Source: Gandjariella thermophila (GTDB lineage: Bacteria > Actinomycetota > Actinomycetes > Mycobacteriales > Pseudonocardiaceae). Taken from it: a stretch of 64,000 nt of DNA. This document shows positions 16,874-25,171 of the stretch, one piece after another. Below the pieces are notes generated by a model. The model made no database searches. It saw nothing but the letters and a program-made list of their open reading frames with translations, and was not told where the DNA came from. The DNA is taken from NCBI RefSeq assembly GCF_005405885.1, contig NZ_BJFL01000004.1, positions 1-64,000 on the forward strand. Reading direction: 5' to 3'. Both the position numbers and the translations under genes were made by a program. The first letter of the stretch is position 1. Every line of letters starts with the position of its first letter.

Positions 16874-18118
16874 ATGCGGAAGATCCTCGTCGTCGGTAGC
16901 GGTCAGTCAGGTCTGCAGCTCGCGCTCGGCCTGCAGAGCCACGGGTACGACGTCACCGTCCTGTCGGCGCGCACGCCCGAGGAGGTGTACAGCGGTCGGG
17001 TCATGTCGACCCAGTGCATGTTCGACACGGCGCTGGGGCACGAGCGCGATCTGGGCGTCAACTTCTGGGACAACGACGCGCCGCGCATCGAGGGTCTGAA
17101 CGTCGCGGTCGCCGGCGAGGGAAAGCCGATGATCGAGTGGGTGGGCTGGCTGGACGGTCCCGCGCAGTCGGTGGACCAGCGGGTGAAGATGGCCGGCTGG
17201 ATGGAGGCGTTCGAGAACCGCGGCGGAAACCTGGTCATCCACGGCGTCACGGTGTCCGATTTGGACCGTTTCGTGAACCTGTACGACCTGGTCGTCGTCG
17301 CCGCGGGCCGCGGTGAGCTGGTCGAGCTGTTCGGCCGGGACGCGTCCCGCTCGCCGTACACCGAGCCGCAGCGGTCACTGGCCGTGTCCTACGTGCGGGG
17401 CATGGGACCGCGCCCGGAGCACCTGCGCGCGGACGCGGTGCGGATCACGCTGATCCCCGGCGTGGGTGAGCTGTTCATCATCCCGGCACTGACCACCAGC
17501 GGCCCGTGCGACATCCTCTTCTTCGAGGGCATTCCGGGCGGCCCGCTGGACAGCTTCGCCGACCTGCGGGACCCCGGTGAGCACCTGCACCGCACTCTGG
17601 AACTGATCCGCGAGTTCGTCCCGTGGGAGTACGACCGCTACCGCGACGCCGAACTCACCGACGCGCACGGCACGCTGCAGGGCCGGTTCGCGCCGACGGT
17701 TCGCCACCCGGTCGGCACGCTGCCCTCGGGCGGCACCGTGCTGGGCATGGCGGACGTCGTGGTGGCCAACGACCCGATCGTCGGCCAGGGTTCCAACAAC
17801 GCCAGCAAGTGCGCGTCCATCTACCTGAACCGCATTCTCGAGCACGGCGACCGCCCGTTCGACACCGAGTTCATGCAGCGCACCTTCGACGCGTTCTGGG
17901 AGGACGTGCAGTACTCCACGAACTGGTCGAACGCCATGCTGCAGCCGCCGCCCCCGCACGTGCTGGAGTTGATCGGCGCGGGCATGAAGCACCAGGCGCT
18001 CTGCGACCGGTTCGCCAACGGCTTCAACAACCCCAAGGATCTTTTCGACTGGTTCATGGACCCGGAGAAGGCCAAGGCGTACCTCGCCGAGTTGGAGGCG
18101 AACCCGACTGCGGTCTGA
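16874..18118 (+). CDS. Styrene/indole monooxygenase-family flavoprotein
   Basis: The FAD-dependent oxygenase has 414 residues. An N-terminal Rossmann motif 'ILVVGSGQSGLQLALGLQSHGYDVTVLS' is followed by 'VMSTQCMFDTALGHERDLGVNFWD', 'DLVVVAAGRG' and a late FAD-binding part 'VLGMADVVVANDPIVGQGSNNASKCASIY'. This is the StyA/SMO family, which uses FADH2 delivered by a separate flavin reductase to epoxidise styrene or indole. No reductase gene is present nearby. It is 75 bases downstream of the conservon GTPase on the same strand, with AGGAAG as ribosome-binding site, so it is probably the effector gene of this conservon, in the place often taken by a P450. The substrate is unknown. Confidence 0.88.
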   Translation: MRKILVVGSGQSGLQLALGLQSHGYDVTVLSARTPEEVYSGRVMSTQCMFDTALGHERDLGVNFWDNDAPRIEGLNVAVAGEGKPMIEWVGWLDGPAQSVDQRVKMAGWMEAFENRGGNLVIHGVTVSDLDRFVNLYDLVVVAAGRGELVELFGRDASRSPYTEPQRSLAVSYVRGMGPRPEHLRADAVRITLIPGVGELFIIPALTTSGPCDILFFEGIPGGPLDSFADLRDPGEHLHRTLELIREFVPWEYDRYRDAELTDAHGTLQGRFAPTVRHPVGTLPSGGTVLGMADVVVANDPIVGQGSNNASKCASIYLNRILEHGDRPFDTEFMQRTFDAFWEDVQYSTNWSNAMLQPPPPHVLELIGAGMKHQALCDRFANGFNNPKDLFDWFMDPEKAKAYLAELEANPTAV

Positions 18119-18188
18119 CCGGTCGAGGCTTAGACCGTTCCCGCGCGGGTGACACCAGCGGTCGGCGTGGCGGCGCGGTGCCGTGGCC

Positions 18189-18401
18189 CTAGTGCACCAG
18201 GTTGCTGAACCGCGTCTCCGCGGCCTCGTCGTGGAACTTCTCGATCTCCAGCAGCTTCTCCGCGGCCTGCGCGGGAGCCTTGCTGCCCGACCGGTTCCGC
18301 AGTTTCGCCTCGACCGTGCTGGAGAGCGTCATGGCGGCGGTGCCGATCAGACCGGCCAGCACGCCCGTGCCGATGCCGCGTGCCAGCCGCGCCAGCAGCA
18401 T
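18189..18401 (-). CDS. Short membrane-segment protein, apparently truncated
   Basis: A 70-residue frame with a good ribosome-binding site (GGGAGGTGGGAG). The N-terminus has a Gly-rich hydrophobic helix ('IGTGVLAGLIGTAAMTLSS') followed by 'TVEAKLRNRSGSKAPAQAAEKLLEI'. The frame stops with TAG after 'RFSNLVH', and the next codons read G-H-G-T-A. From memory, related actinobacterial membrane proteins continue with H-W-G-Y-G-T at this point and are about twice as long. A Trp codon (TGG) changed to TAG is therefore a simple explanation, and the sequence beyond also diverges. It may be a decaying gene. Confidence 0.55.
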   Translation of the reverse strand: MLLARLARGIGTGVLAGLIGTAAMTLSSTVEAKLRNRSGSKAPAQAAEKLLEIEKFHDEAAETRFSNLVH

Positions 18402-18634
18402 CGCTCCCACCTCCCGACGTGGATGGCATCCAACGAGTCCACGGTATGCGGCGCGGTGGGCGCTCGCCCGTTCGCCGCGCCCGGCTACCCGGGCACTCGG
18501 CGCGAACTCGGAGCCGTGCTGCCCTGAGCGTGGCGGGTATGGCCACCGTCTTCGCTGGGTAGGGTGCTTGCCGAGGGGCGTGCGCGGGGCGCACGCGGCG
18601 GGATGTCCAGGCGACGGCGAGGCGACGAGTACCG

Positions 18635-21600
18635 GTGTTGGCGCTGCACGGGTTGGCCACGGCCGACGGTGGCCTGGCGCTGTGGGCGGAGGACTCCCGG
18701 CTGCCGCAGCGCGGGACCGGCCGCCGGCCGCGCGAGTCGACGCCGCCGGGCCGGGAGCCCGCGGCGCGGCGGGGGCCAGACGGGCACCCGTTCGCCGCGC
18801 CCGCCGAGGCGCTGCTCGACCTGCTGCCGGTGGACCGGGGCACGGCGCAGCCGGACGGGCTGCCCGTGCTGCTCCCCTCCCGCGGCGCCACCCCCATCGC
18901 GTCGCCGGAACTGGTCCGCGACCCGCTCGCCGCCGGCCCACCGCCCCGGGGCAGGCCGCGGCTGCGGCCGTGGCTGGTGCCGGTGGTACGGCTCGCTCCG
19001 GCCACGGCGCTGGCCGTACTGGCCGACGGACTCACCGGTGCCGAGGACTGCCGCGCCGGCGCGTCCGTGCGCTACCTGGCCCGGGTGGCCGCGCTGGCCC
19101 GGGAGCTGGTGGCCGCCGGGAAGGTGCTGCCCGACGTGGTGGCCGGGCCAGCCGCCCGCTGGCGGGCCGCCCTGTACGGGCCGGACGCGGGCCGGTTCGC
19201 CGCGCTGCGCGACGCGATGCCGCCCGCCTGCCGCGCCGAGCGGGTCGAGCCCGGCTCGCTGGACGGGCGGGGGCCGGAGGACGTGCTGCGCACCGCGCTG
19301 GACGCGCTGGTCGACGCGGACGTGCGGGCACGGCTGGCGGAGCGGCGGGTGCGGCTGGCCCCGTCCCGCCGCGGCCGGGCCACCGCGGCGGACGCCACCG
19401 TGACGGCCTGGCTGGCCGCGCTGGTCGGCGAACCCCGTTTCGCGGGGAATCCGGAACAGGTCCGGCGGCTGGCCGAACGGCTCGCCGACTGGCGGGCCAG
19501 CGGGGTGCGGGAGGCCCCGGTGCGCACCTGCTTCCGGCTGGAGACCCCGGAGCAGGTGGACGCCGAGGACGGCGGCTGGCGGCTGCGGTTCCTGCTGCAG
19601 GCGGTGGACGAGCCGAGCGTGCTGGTGCCGGCCGCGCAGGTGTGGCGGGAAACCGACGGCGTGCTCTACCGGTGGGTCGGCGACCCGCAGGAGCTGCTGC
19701 TCGCCGACCTGGGCCGGGCCAGCCGGCTGTTTCCCGATCTGGACGCCGCGCTGCGCGAGCGGCACCCGGTGGAACTGGCCCTGGACACCGAGGGCGCGTA
19801 CCGGTTCCTCACCCACGCCGCCGCGTTGGACCAGGCCGGCTTCGGCGTGCTGCTGCCCTCCGGCTGGCGGCCGTCCGCCGACCTGGGCCTGCGGCTCACC
19901 ACCAGCACCCGGGGCGCGGCCGGCGTGGTGAGCCGCGCCGACGGCGCCGGTCTTTCCGCGGTGGTGGACTACCGGTGGGACCTCGCGGTCGGCGACGAGC
20001 CGCTGACCGAGGCGGAACTCGCCGAACTCGCCGCGGCCAAGGTGCCGCTGGTGCGGCTGCGCGGCCGGTGGGTGCAGGTCGACCAGCGGCGGCTGGCCGC
20101 GGGCCTGGCGTTCCTGAAACGCGCCCGGTCCGGGCAGATGACCGCCGGCGATGTGCTGCTGCGCGCGGTCCACCCGGACGGTGACGACCTGCCCATGCCG
20201 GTCACCGAGGTCGCCGGCGACGGCTGGCTGGGTGACCTGCTGTCCGGCCGGGTGGATCGCCACCTGGAGCCGGTGGAGCCGCCCGCCACGTTCGCCGCGC
20301 AGTTGCGCCCGTACCAGCGCCGCGGCCTGGCCTGGCTGGCCTTCCTGGACGGCCTCGGCCTGGGCGCCTGCCTGGCCGACGACATGGGCCTGGGCAAGAC
20401 CGTGCAACTGCTCGCGCTGGAGGCGCTGGCCCGCTCCGACGGCAGGCGCCCGCCCACGCTGCTGGTCTGCCCGATGTCGGTGGTGGGCAACTGGCAGCGG
20501 GAGGCGGAACGGTTCACGCCGACCCTGTCCGTGCACGTGCACCACGGCAGCGACCGGCTCACCGGCGAGGAACTGGCCGCCACCGCCGGGCGGCACGACC
20601 TGGTGATCACCACGTACGCCCTGGCCGCGCGGGACGCCGCCGCGCTCGCCGCGGTGCACTGGGACCGGGTGGTGCTGGACGAGGCGCAGAACATCAAGAA
20701 CGCGGCGGCCAAGCAGTCGCAGGTGGTGCGCCGGTTGACCGCGCGGCACCGGGTGGCGCTGACCGGGACGCCGGTGGAGAACCGGCTCGCCGAGCTGTGG
20801 TCCATTATGGACTTCGTCAACCCCGGGATGCTGGGCTCGGTGAGCACCTTCCGCGCCCGCTACGCCGTCCCGGTGGAGCGCTACGGCGACGAGGACGCCG
20901 CCGCCCGGCTCCGCCGGGTGACCGGCCCGTTCGTGCTGCGCCGGCTGAAGACCGACCCGGCCATCATCGACGATCTGCCCGACAAGATCGAGATGAAGCA
21001 GTTGTGCAACCTCACCGCCGAGCAGGCGTCGCTGTACCGGGCGGTGGTGGACGACATGCTGGCCCGGATCGAACGCAGCGAGGGCATCGAGCGCCGCGGC
21101 CTGGTGCTGGCCACCATGTCCAAGCTCAAGCAGGTGTGCAACCACCCGGCGCAGTTCCTCGGCGACGGCTCCCGGGTCGCCGGCCGGTCCGGCAAGCTGG
21201 CCCGGCTGGAGGAGATCGTCGAGGAGGCGCTCGCCGACGGCGACAAGGTGCTGTGCTTCAGCCAGTTCGCCGAGTTCGCCGGCATGCTCGTGCCGCACCT
21301 GTCCGCCCGGTTCGACACCGAGGTGTTGTTCCTGCACGGCGGCACGCCGAAGAAGGCGCGGGACGAGGCGGTGCGCCGGTTCCAGTCCGCCGAGGGCCCG
21401 TCGATCTTCCTGCTGTCGCTGAAGGCCGGCGGCACCGGCCTCACCCTCACCGCCGCCAACCAGGTGGTGCACCTGGACCGGTGGTGGAACCCGGCGGTCG
21501 AGGACCAGGCCACCGACCGGGCGTTCCGCATCGGCCAGCGGCGCGACGTGCAGGTGCGCAAGTTCCTCTGCATCGGCACGCTGGAGGAGAAGATCGACCG

Positions 21601-21727
21601 GATGATCGAGGAGAAGAAGGCGCTGGCCCAGATGGTCGTCGGCGCCGGAGAGTCGTGGCTGACCGAACTGTCCACCCGGGAGCTGCGTGACCTGGTCATG
21701 CTGTCGGAGGAGGCGGTTGGTGAATAG
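18635..21727 (+). CDS. SNF2-family helicase/ATPase
   Basis: The protein has 1030 residues. The N-terminal half (about 1-520) is a specificity domain of unknown function. The helicase core starts at 'AAQLRPYQRRGLAWLAFLDGLGLGACLADDMGLGKTVQLL' (Walker A about 590), then 'LDEAQNIKN' (DEAQ box), 'ALTGTPVENRLAELWSIMDFV', 'VLCFSQFAEFAGMLVPHL' and 'LKAGGTGLTLTAANQVVHLDRWWNPAVEDQATDRAFRIGQRR' (motifs V-VI). It uses ATP to move along DNA and remodel bound proteins. The GTG start has no strong alternative. Its end overlaps the SWIM-protein gene by 8 bases, so the two probably work together. Confidence 0.93.
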   Translation: MLALHGLATADGGLALWAEDSRLPQRGTGRRPRESTPPGREPAARRGPDGHPFAAPAEALLDLLPVDRGTAQPDGLPVLLPSRGATPIASPELVRDPLAAGPPPRGRPRLRPWLVPVVRLAPATALAVLADGLTGAEDCRAGASVRYLARVAALARELVAAGKVLPDVVAGPAARWRAALYGPDAGRFAALRDAMPPACRAERVEPGSLDGRGPEDVLRTALDALVDADVRARLAERRVRLAPSRRGRATAADATVTAWLAALVGEPRFAGNPEQVRRLAERLADWRASGVREAPVRTCFRLETPEQVDAEDGGWRLRFLLQAVDEPSVLVPAAQVWRETDGVLYRWVGDPQELLLADLGRASRLFPDLDAALRERHPVELALDTEGAYRFLTHAAALDQAGFGVLLPSGWRPSADLGLRLTTSTRGAAGVVSRADGAGLSAVVDYRWDLAVGDEPLTEAELAELAAAKVPLVRLRGRWVQVDQRRLAAGLAFLKRARSGQMTAGDVLLRAVHPDGDDLPMPVTEVAGDGWLGDLLSGRVDRHLEPVEPPATFAAQLRPYQRRGLAWLAFLDGLGLGACLADDMGLGKTVQLLALEALARSDGRRPPTLLVCPMSVVGNWQREAERFTPTLSVHVHHGSDRLTGEELAATAGRHDLVITTYALAARDAAALAAVHWDRVVLDEAQNIKNAAAKQSQVVRRLTARHRVALTGTPVENRLAELWSIMDFVNPGMLGSVSTFRARYAVPVERYGDEDAAARLRRVTGPFVLRRLKTDPAIIDDLPDKIEMKQLCNLTAEQASLYRAVVDDMLARIERSEGIERRGLVLATMSKLKQVCNHPAQFLGDGSRVAGRSGKLARLEEIVEEALADGDKVLCFSQFAEFAGMLVPHLSARFDTEVLFLHGGTPKKARDEAVRRFQSAEGPSIFLLSLKAGGTGLTLTAANQVVHLDRWWNPAVEDQATDRAFRIGQRRDVQVRKFLCIGTLEEKIDRMIEEKKALAQMVVGAGESWLTELSTRELRDLVMLSEEAVGE

Positions 21728-22580
21728 GCCGTGGTGGTACGAGGATCCGCCGGGCCCGCCACGCAAAGTGGCCGGCGGGATCCGGGCGCGCAGCCGCCGC
21801 GGCGAGATCGCCCAGACCTGGTGGTCGCGGCGGTTCATCGAGGTGCTGGAGTCGTTCGGCATGGGCGGCCGGTTGGCCCGCGGCCGCCGGTACGCCCGCG
21901 CCGGCCAGGTACTCGGCATGACGCTGTCCACCAGCGTGGTGGTCGCCCGGGTGCAGGGTTCCCGGCCGGAGCCCTACCAGGTGCGGATCGCGGTGCGGGC
22001 GTTCCGCGAGGCGGAGTGGCGGCGCGTCGAGGACGCGCTGGCCGGCCAGGCCTGGTACGCGGCCAAGCTGCTGGCCGGCCAGATGCCGCAGGACATCGAG
22101 GACGTCTTCGACCGGCTGGGCCTGAAACTGTTCCCGGACAGCCAGCGCGAGCTGTCCATGGACTGCTCCTGCCCGGACTGGGAGGTGCCGTGCAAGCACC
22201 TCGCCGCCACCTGCTACCTGCTAGCCGAGTCGTTCGACTCCGACCCGTTCCAGATCCTCGCCTGGCGCGGCCGCACCCGCACCGAACTACTGGACCACCT
22301 GCGCGAACTGCGCGGCCGGGGCGGCGGCGAAACGGCCGCCGGGGAAGCCGGCGAGGCCCCCGCGCTCGCCGACTGCCTGGACACCTTCTGGACCGCGCCG
22401 CATCCGCCGCCCTCCCCCGCGCCCGGCGCGGTCGCCGCGCCCGGCGCGCTGCTGGACCAACTCGACCCGTTGCCGCTGACCGTGCGCGGCCGCCCGGTGG
22501 TGGACCTGCTGCGGCCCGGCTACGCCGCGCTGGCCGGCACCGACTCCGACGCGGCGGGCACCGACCGTGCGGACCGGTAG
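21720..22580 (+). CDS. SWIM zinc-finger protein
   Basis: The 286-residue protein starts at GTG 21720 inside the end of the SNF2 gene. The SWIM motif is 'CSCPDWEVPCKHLAATCYLL' (C-x-C ... C-x-H, about 145-165), a zinc-binding fold predicted to contact DNA or protein. Near the N-terminus is 'RRGEIAQTWWSRRFIEVLESFGMGGRLARGRRYARAGQV', conserved in this actinobacterial group. In some genomes SWIM and SNF2 domains are fused; here they are split but translationally coupled. The likely role is as partner of the helicase in DNA repair or chromatin-like remodelling; this is inferred. Confidence 0.9.
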   Translation: MNRPWWYEDPPGPPRKVAGGIRARSRRGEIAQTWWSRRFIEVLESFGMGGRLARGRRYARAGQVLGMTLSTSVVVARVQGSRPEPYQVRIAVRAFREAEWRRVEDALAGQAWYAAKLLAGQMPQDIEDVFDRLGLKLFPDSQRELSMDCSCPDWEVPCKHLAATCYLLAESFDSDPFQILAWRGRTRTELLDHLRELRGRGGGETAAGEAGEAPALADCLDTFWTAPHPPPSPAPGAVAAPGALLDQLDPLPLTVRGRPVVDLLRPGYAALAGTDSDAAGTDRADR

Positions 22581-22672
22581 TCCGGCGCCCCACCGCGAGG
22601 ACCGCGGCCAGCATGCCGGCGAATCGGACCGGTACGCGACATCCGCCGTTCACCCACGTCCGTTGTGGACGG

Positions 22673-23524
22673 TCAGGACGCGGCGGCCGCCGTGGCCTCC
22701 TCTTCCTCGATCCGGCGGTTCCACTCGGCCTTGCCGGACTGCCAGCCGTCCTCGTCGGTGCCCAGCCGCCAGTACCCGGAGATGGACAGCCACTCGCGCG
22801 GCAGCCCGCGCTCGATTCGTAGGAACCGCCGCAGGTCCCTGACGAAGTTGGCCTCGCCGTGCACGAACGCGTGCCCCTGGCCGGCCGGGAATGCCAGCCC
22901 GCGCAGCGCCTCCACCAGTAGCTTGCCCACCGGCGCGGCACCGCGGTGCAGCCAGACGATCTCCGCGTCGCCGGGGGTGGCCAGCGGCTGCTCCTCCTCC
23001 GGGCCGGCGACCTCGACGAACGCCCGGGTCGGCGCGCCGGCCGGGACGCGTTCCAGCGAGGCGGCGATCGCCGGCAGCGCGCTCTCGTCACCGGCCAGCA
23101 GGTGCCAGTCGGCGTCACCGCTCGGCGCGTAGCCGCCGCCGGGGCCGAAGAAGAGCAGTTCGTCACCGGGCCGGGCGGCCGCCGCCCACGGTCCGGCCAC
23201 GCCCCGGTCACCGTGGTAGACGAAGTCGATCGTCAGCTCGCCCGCCTCGCGATCCCAGGCGCGCACGGTGTAGGTGCGGCTGTACGGCCACTGCTCGCGG
23301 GGCAGGTCGCGGCGAGCCGCCTCCGGGTCGAACGGCTCCGGGTAGTCCACGCCCGGCCGCGGGAACTGCAGCTTCACGTAGTGGTCGGTGAACTGCCCCG
23401 CGGTGAACTCGGCCAGGCCGTCGCCGCCGAGCACCACCCGGATCATGTGCGGAGTGATCCGTTCGGTGCGGCGCACCCGCGCACGGTGGAGCTTTCGCCG
23501 CTTCCGCTCCGGACGCTCGGCCAT
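22673..23524 (-). CDS. Siderophore-interacting protein (ferric-siderophore reductase)
   Basis: A SIP-family flavoprotein of 283 residues: an N-terminal FAD-binding domain ('RTYTVRAWDREAGELTIDFVYHGDRGVAGPWAAAARPGDELLFFGPGG', with the R-x-Y-T motif for FAD) and a C-terminal NAD(P)H-binding domain ('WHLLAGDESALPAIAASLERVPAGA', 'AFVHGEANFVRDLRRFL'). It reduces ferric siderophores in the cytosol to release iron. An iron-box palindrome lies 39 bases upstream, so iron repression by a DtxR/IdeR regulator is likely. No siderophore synthesis genes are adjacent. Confidence 0.93.
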   Translation of the reverse strand: MAERPERKRRKLHRARVRRTERITPHMIRVVLGGDGLAEFTAGQFTDHYVKLQFPRPGVDYPEPFDPEAARRDLPREQWPYSRTYTVRAWDREAGELTIDFVYHGDRGVAGPWAAAARPGDELLFFGPGGGYAPSGDADWHLLAGDESALPAIAASLERVPAGAPTRAFVEVAGPEEEQPLATPGDAEIVWLHRGAAPVGKLLVEALRGLAFPAGQGHAFVHGEANFVRDLRRFLRIERGLPREWLSISGYWRLGTDEDGWQSGKAEWNRRIEEEEATAAAAS

Positions 23525-23562
23525 CGGCTGTCTCCCTGCTCTCGACCCGCTGTCGACACGAC

Positions 23563-23576
23563 TTAGGCGAGCCTAA
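23563..23576. promoter_or_regulatory. Iron box (DtxR/IdeR-type operator)
   Basis: TTAGGC-GA-GCCTAA: perfect 6-bp arms around two bases, close to the TTAGG...CCTAA half-sites of actinobacterial DtxR/IdeR operators. It sits 39 bases before the siderophore-interacting-protein start. It would repress that gene when iron is plentiful. Confidence 0.75.
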
Positions 23577-23756
23577 CCCGCGGCGCCGCGGCGCCGCCGG
23601 GGGTGGGGCGACCGGAGCGCACCGCGCGCGGGCGGCCAGGACGGCGCATGTGACAACGCGCGTGACGACCGTCAAAGAATCTCGCGGACATGCCGTGACT
23701 CGTCGGGTGCGCGACTGATAGGAACATGCATATCGGCTGATCGGACGCGAGTCGCG

Positions 23757-23850
23757 TCGTGAGCGGGCGGAGGAACCTCGATGACCGCGTTGAGCCGCGG
23801 CACCCGGAACGACCACGGCGCGCGCCCGCGCGAATCCGCGGAGCCCTAAG
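23757..23850 (+). promoter_or_regulatory. Leader of the MetE-like gene, possible S-box-like element
   Basis: The 333-bp gap between the siderophore-interacting protein and the methyltransferase has no gene. Its last 100 bases contain 'GAGCGGGCGGAGGAACC' and, 15 bases on, 'TTGAGCCGCGGCACCC', which recall the SAM-I riboswitch core (AGAG..GGCGGAGGGA ... TGAAGCCGCGGCAACC) but with an odd spacing and missing bases. An in-frame GTG at 23759 overlaps it. This is a weak visual match only. Confidence 0.2.
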
Positions 23851-23857
23851 GAGGATC

Positions 23858-24976
23858 ATGCCGGACCGAACAGTGCCCCCCTTCCGCGCCGATCACGTGG
23901 GCAGCCTGCTGCGGCCGCCGCAGGTGATGGAGGCCCGCGACAAGTTCGCGGCGGGCAGCATCACCGCCGAGCAGCTGCGCGAGATCGAGGACGAGGCCAT
24001 TCGCGACGTGGTGGGTATGCAGGAGGAGGTCGGCCTGCGGTCGGCGACAGACGGCGAGTTCCGCCGGGCCTCCTGGCACATGGATTTCATCTACCAGTTG
24101 GGCGGCATCGGCAAGGCGCCGGGGAACATCACCGTCGAGTTCCGCAACGCGGACGGCACCATCGAGTTCACCCCGGCGGCGTTGCACGTGGACGCCAGAG
24201 TGCACCTCGACCACACCATCTTCGCCGACGACTTCCGCTTCCTGTCGCAGGTCACCACCAGCGCCGTGCCGAAGCTGACCATCCCGTCACCGAGCATGGT
24301 CCACTACCGCGGCGGCAGCGCGCTGATCGACCCGCGGGTCTACCCGGACCCGGAGGAGTTCTGGGCGGACCTGGTCGCCGCCTACGGCGCCGAGGTGCGG
24401 GCGCTGGGCGAGTTGGGCTGCCGGTACCTGCAGTTCGACGACACCAGCCTGGCCTACCTCAACGACCCCAGGCAGCGGGAGTGGATCGCCACGCAGGGCG
24501 GGGACGCCGAGCACCAGCACGAGATCTACATCCGCCACCTCAACGAGGTGCTGGCGAACAAGCCCGAGGGCATGGCGGTGACCACGCACATGTGCCGGGG
24601 CAACTTCCGGTCCTCGTGGGCGGCCGAGGGCGGCTACGACTTCGTGGCGGAGGCGCTGTTCAACGGGCTGAACGTGGACGGGTTCTTCCTGGAGTACGAC
24701 GACGAACGGTCCGGCGGCTTCGAGCCGCTGCGCTTCGTACCCAGGGGCAAGATGGTGGTTCTCGGACTGGTCACCACCAAGCGCGGCGAGTTGGAGGACA
24801 GGGACACGCTCAAGCGCCGTATCGAGGAGGCCAGCCGGTACGTGCCGATCGACCAGATCTGCCTGTCCCCGCAGTGCGGTTTCTCGTCCACCGTGGAGGG
24901 CAACCGGCTCACCATGGAGCAGCAGGTCGCCAAGCTGCGATTGATCGTGGAGACCGCGCAGGAGATCTGGGGCTGA
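23858..24976 (+). CDS. MetE-like cobalamin-independent methyltransferase (catalytic domain)
   Basis: The 372-residue protein starts at ATG 23858 behind AAGGAGGATC. It corresponds to the C-terminal catalytic barrel of methionine synthase MetE: 'RADHVGSLLRPPQVMEARDKF', 'LGCRYLQFDDTSLAYL', 'VTTHMCRGNFRSSW' (zinc His and Cys), 'FFLEYDDERSGGFEPL' (acidic ligand) and 'LSPQCGFSSTVEGN' (zinc Cys). Members transfer a methyl group to homocysteine or another thiol; lacking the N-terminal MetE half, this group may use a donor other than methyl-tetrahydrofolate polyglutamate. A hairpin terminator follows. Confidence 0.88.
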   Translation: MPDRTVPPFRADHVGSLLRPPQVMEARDKFAAGSITAEQLREIEDEAIRDVVGMQEEVGLRSATDGEFRRASWHMDFIYQLGGIGKAPGNITVEFRNADGTIEFTPAALHVDARVHLDHTIFADDFRFLSQVTTSAVPKLTIPSPSMVHYRGGSALIDPRVYPDPEEFWADLVAAYGAEVRALGELGCRYLQFDDTSLAYLNDPRQREWIATQGGDAEHQHEIYIRHLNEVLANKPEGMAVTTHMCRGNFRSSWAAEGGYDFVAEALFNGLNVDGFFLEYDDERSGGFEPLRFVPRGKMVVLGLVTTKRGELEDRDTLKRRIEEASRYVPIDQICLSPQCGFSSTVEGNRLTMEQQVAKLRLIVETAQEIWG

Positions 24977-24991
24977 CCGAACCGACCCGCG

Positions 24992-25020
24992 CCGGGGCCC
25001 GACCATCCGCCGGGCCCCGG
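24992..25020 (+). terminator. Hairpin terminator after MetE-like gene
   Basis: CCGGGGCCCG (24992-25001) and CGGGCCCCGG (25011-25020) form a perfect 10-bp stem with a 9-base loop, starting 16 bases after the stop codon. There is no T-run, as is usual in actinobacteria. Confidence 0.7.
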
Positions 25021-25171
25021 CCTCGGCATGTCCGCGTCCGGCGTGCGCGGTCACACGCGGGAAGACGGAAGATGCTGACCCGACACTTTTGCTATATTTG
25101 TCGCTCGGACACACCGCGAGAAAGCAACAATTCAATGTCGGTATGAGTAGATTAGCAAGAGGCAGGGGACG

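Noticed and set aside
18485-21931. 1148-codon minus-strand frame
   Set aside because: It is the antisense of the SNF2 helicase gene. Its translation is His/Arg/Gly-rich and repetitive, without motifs.
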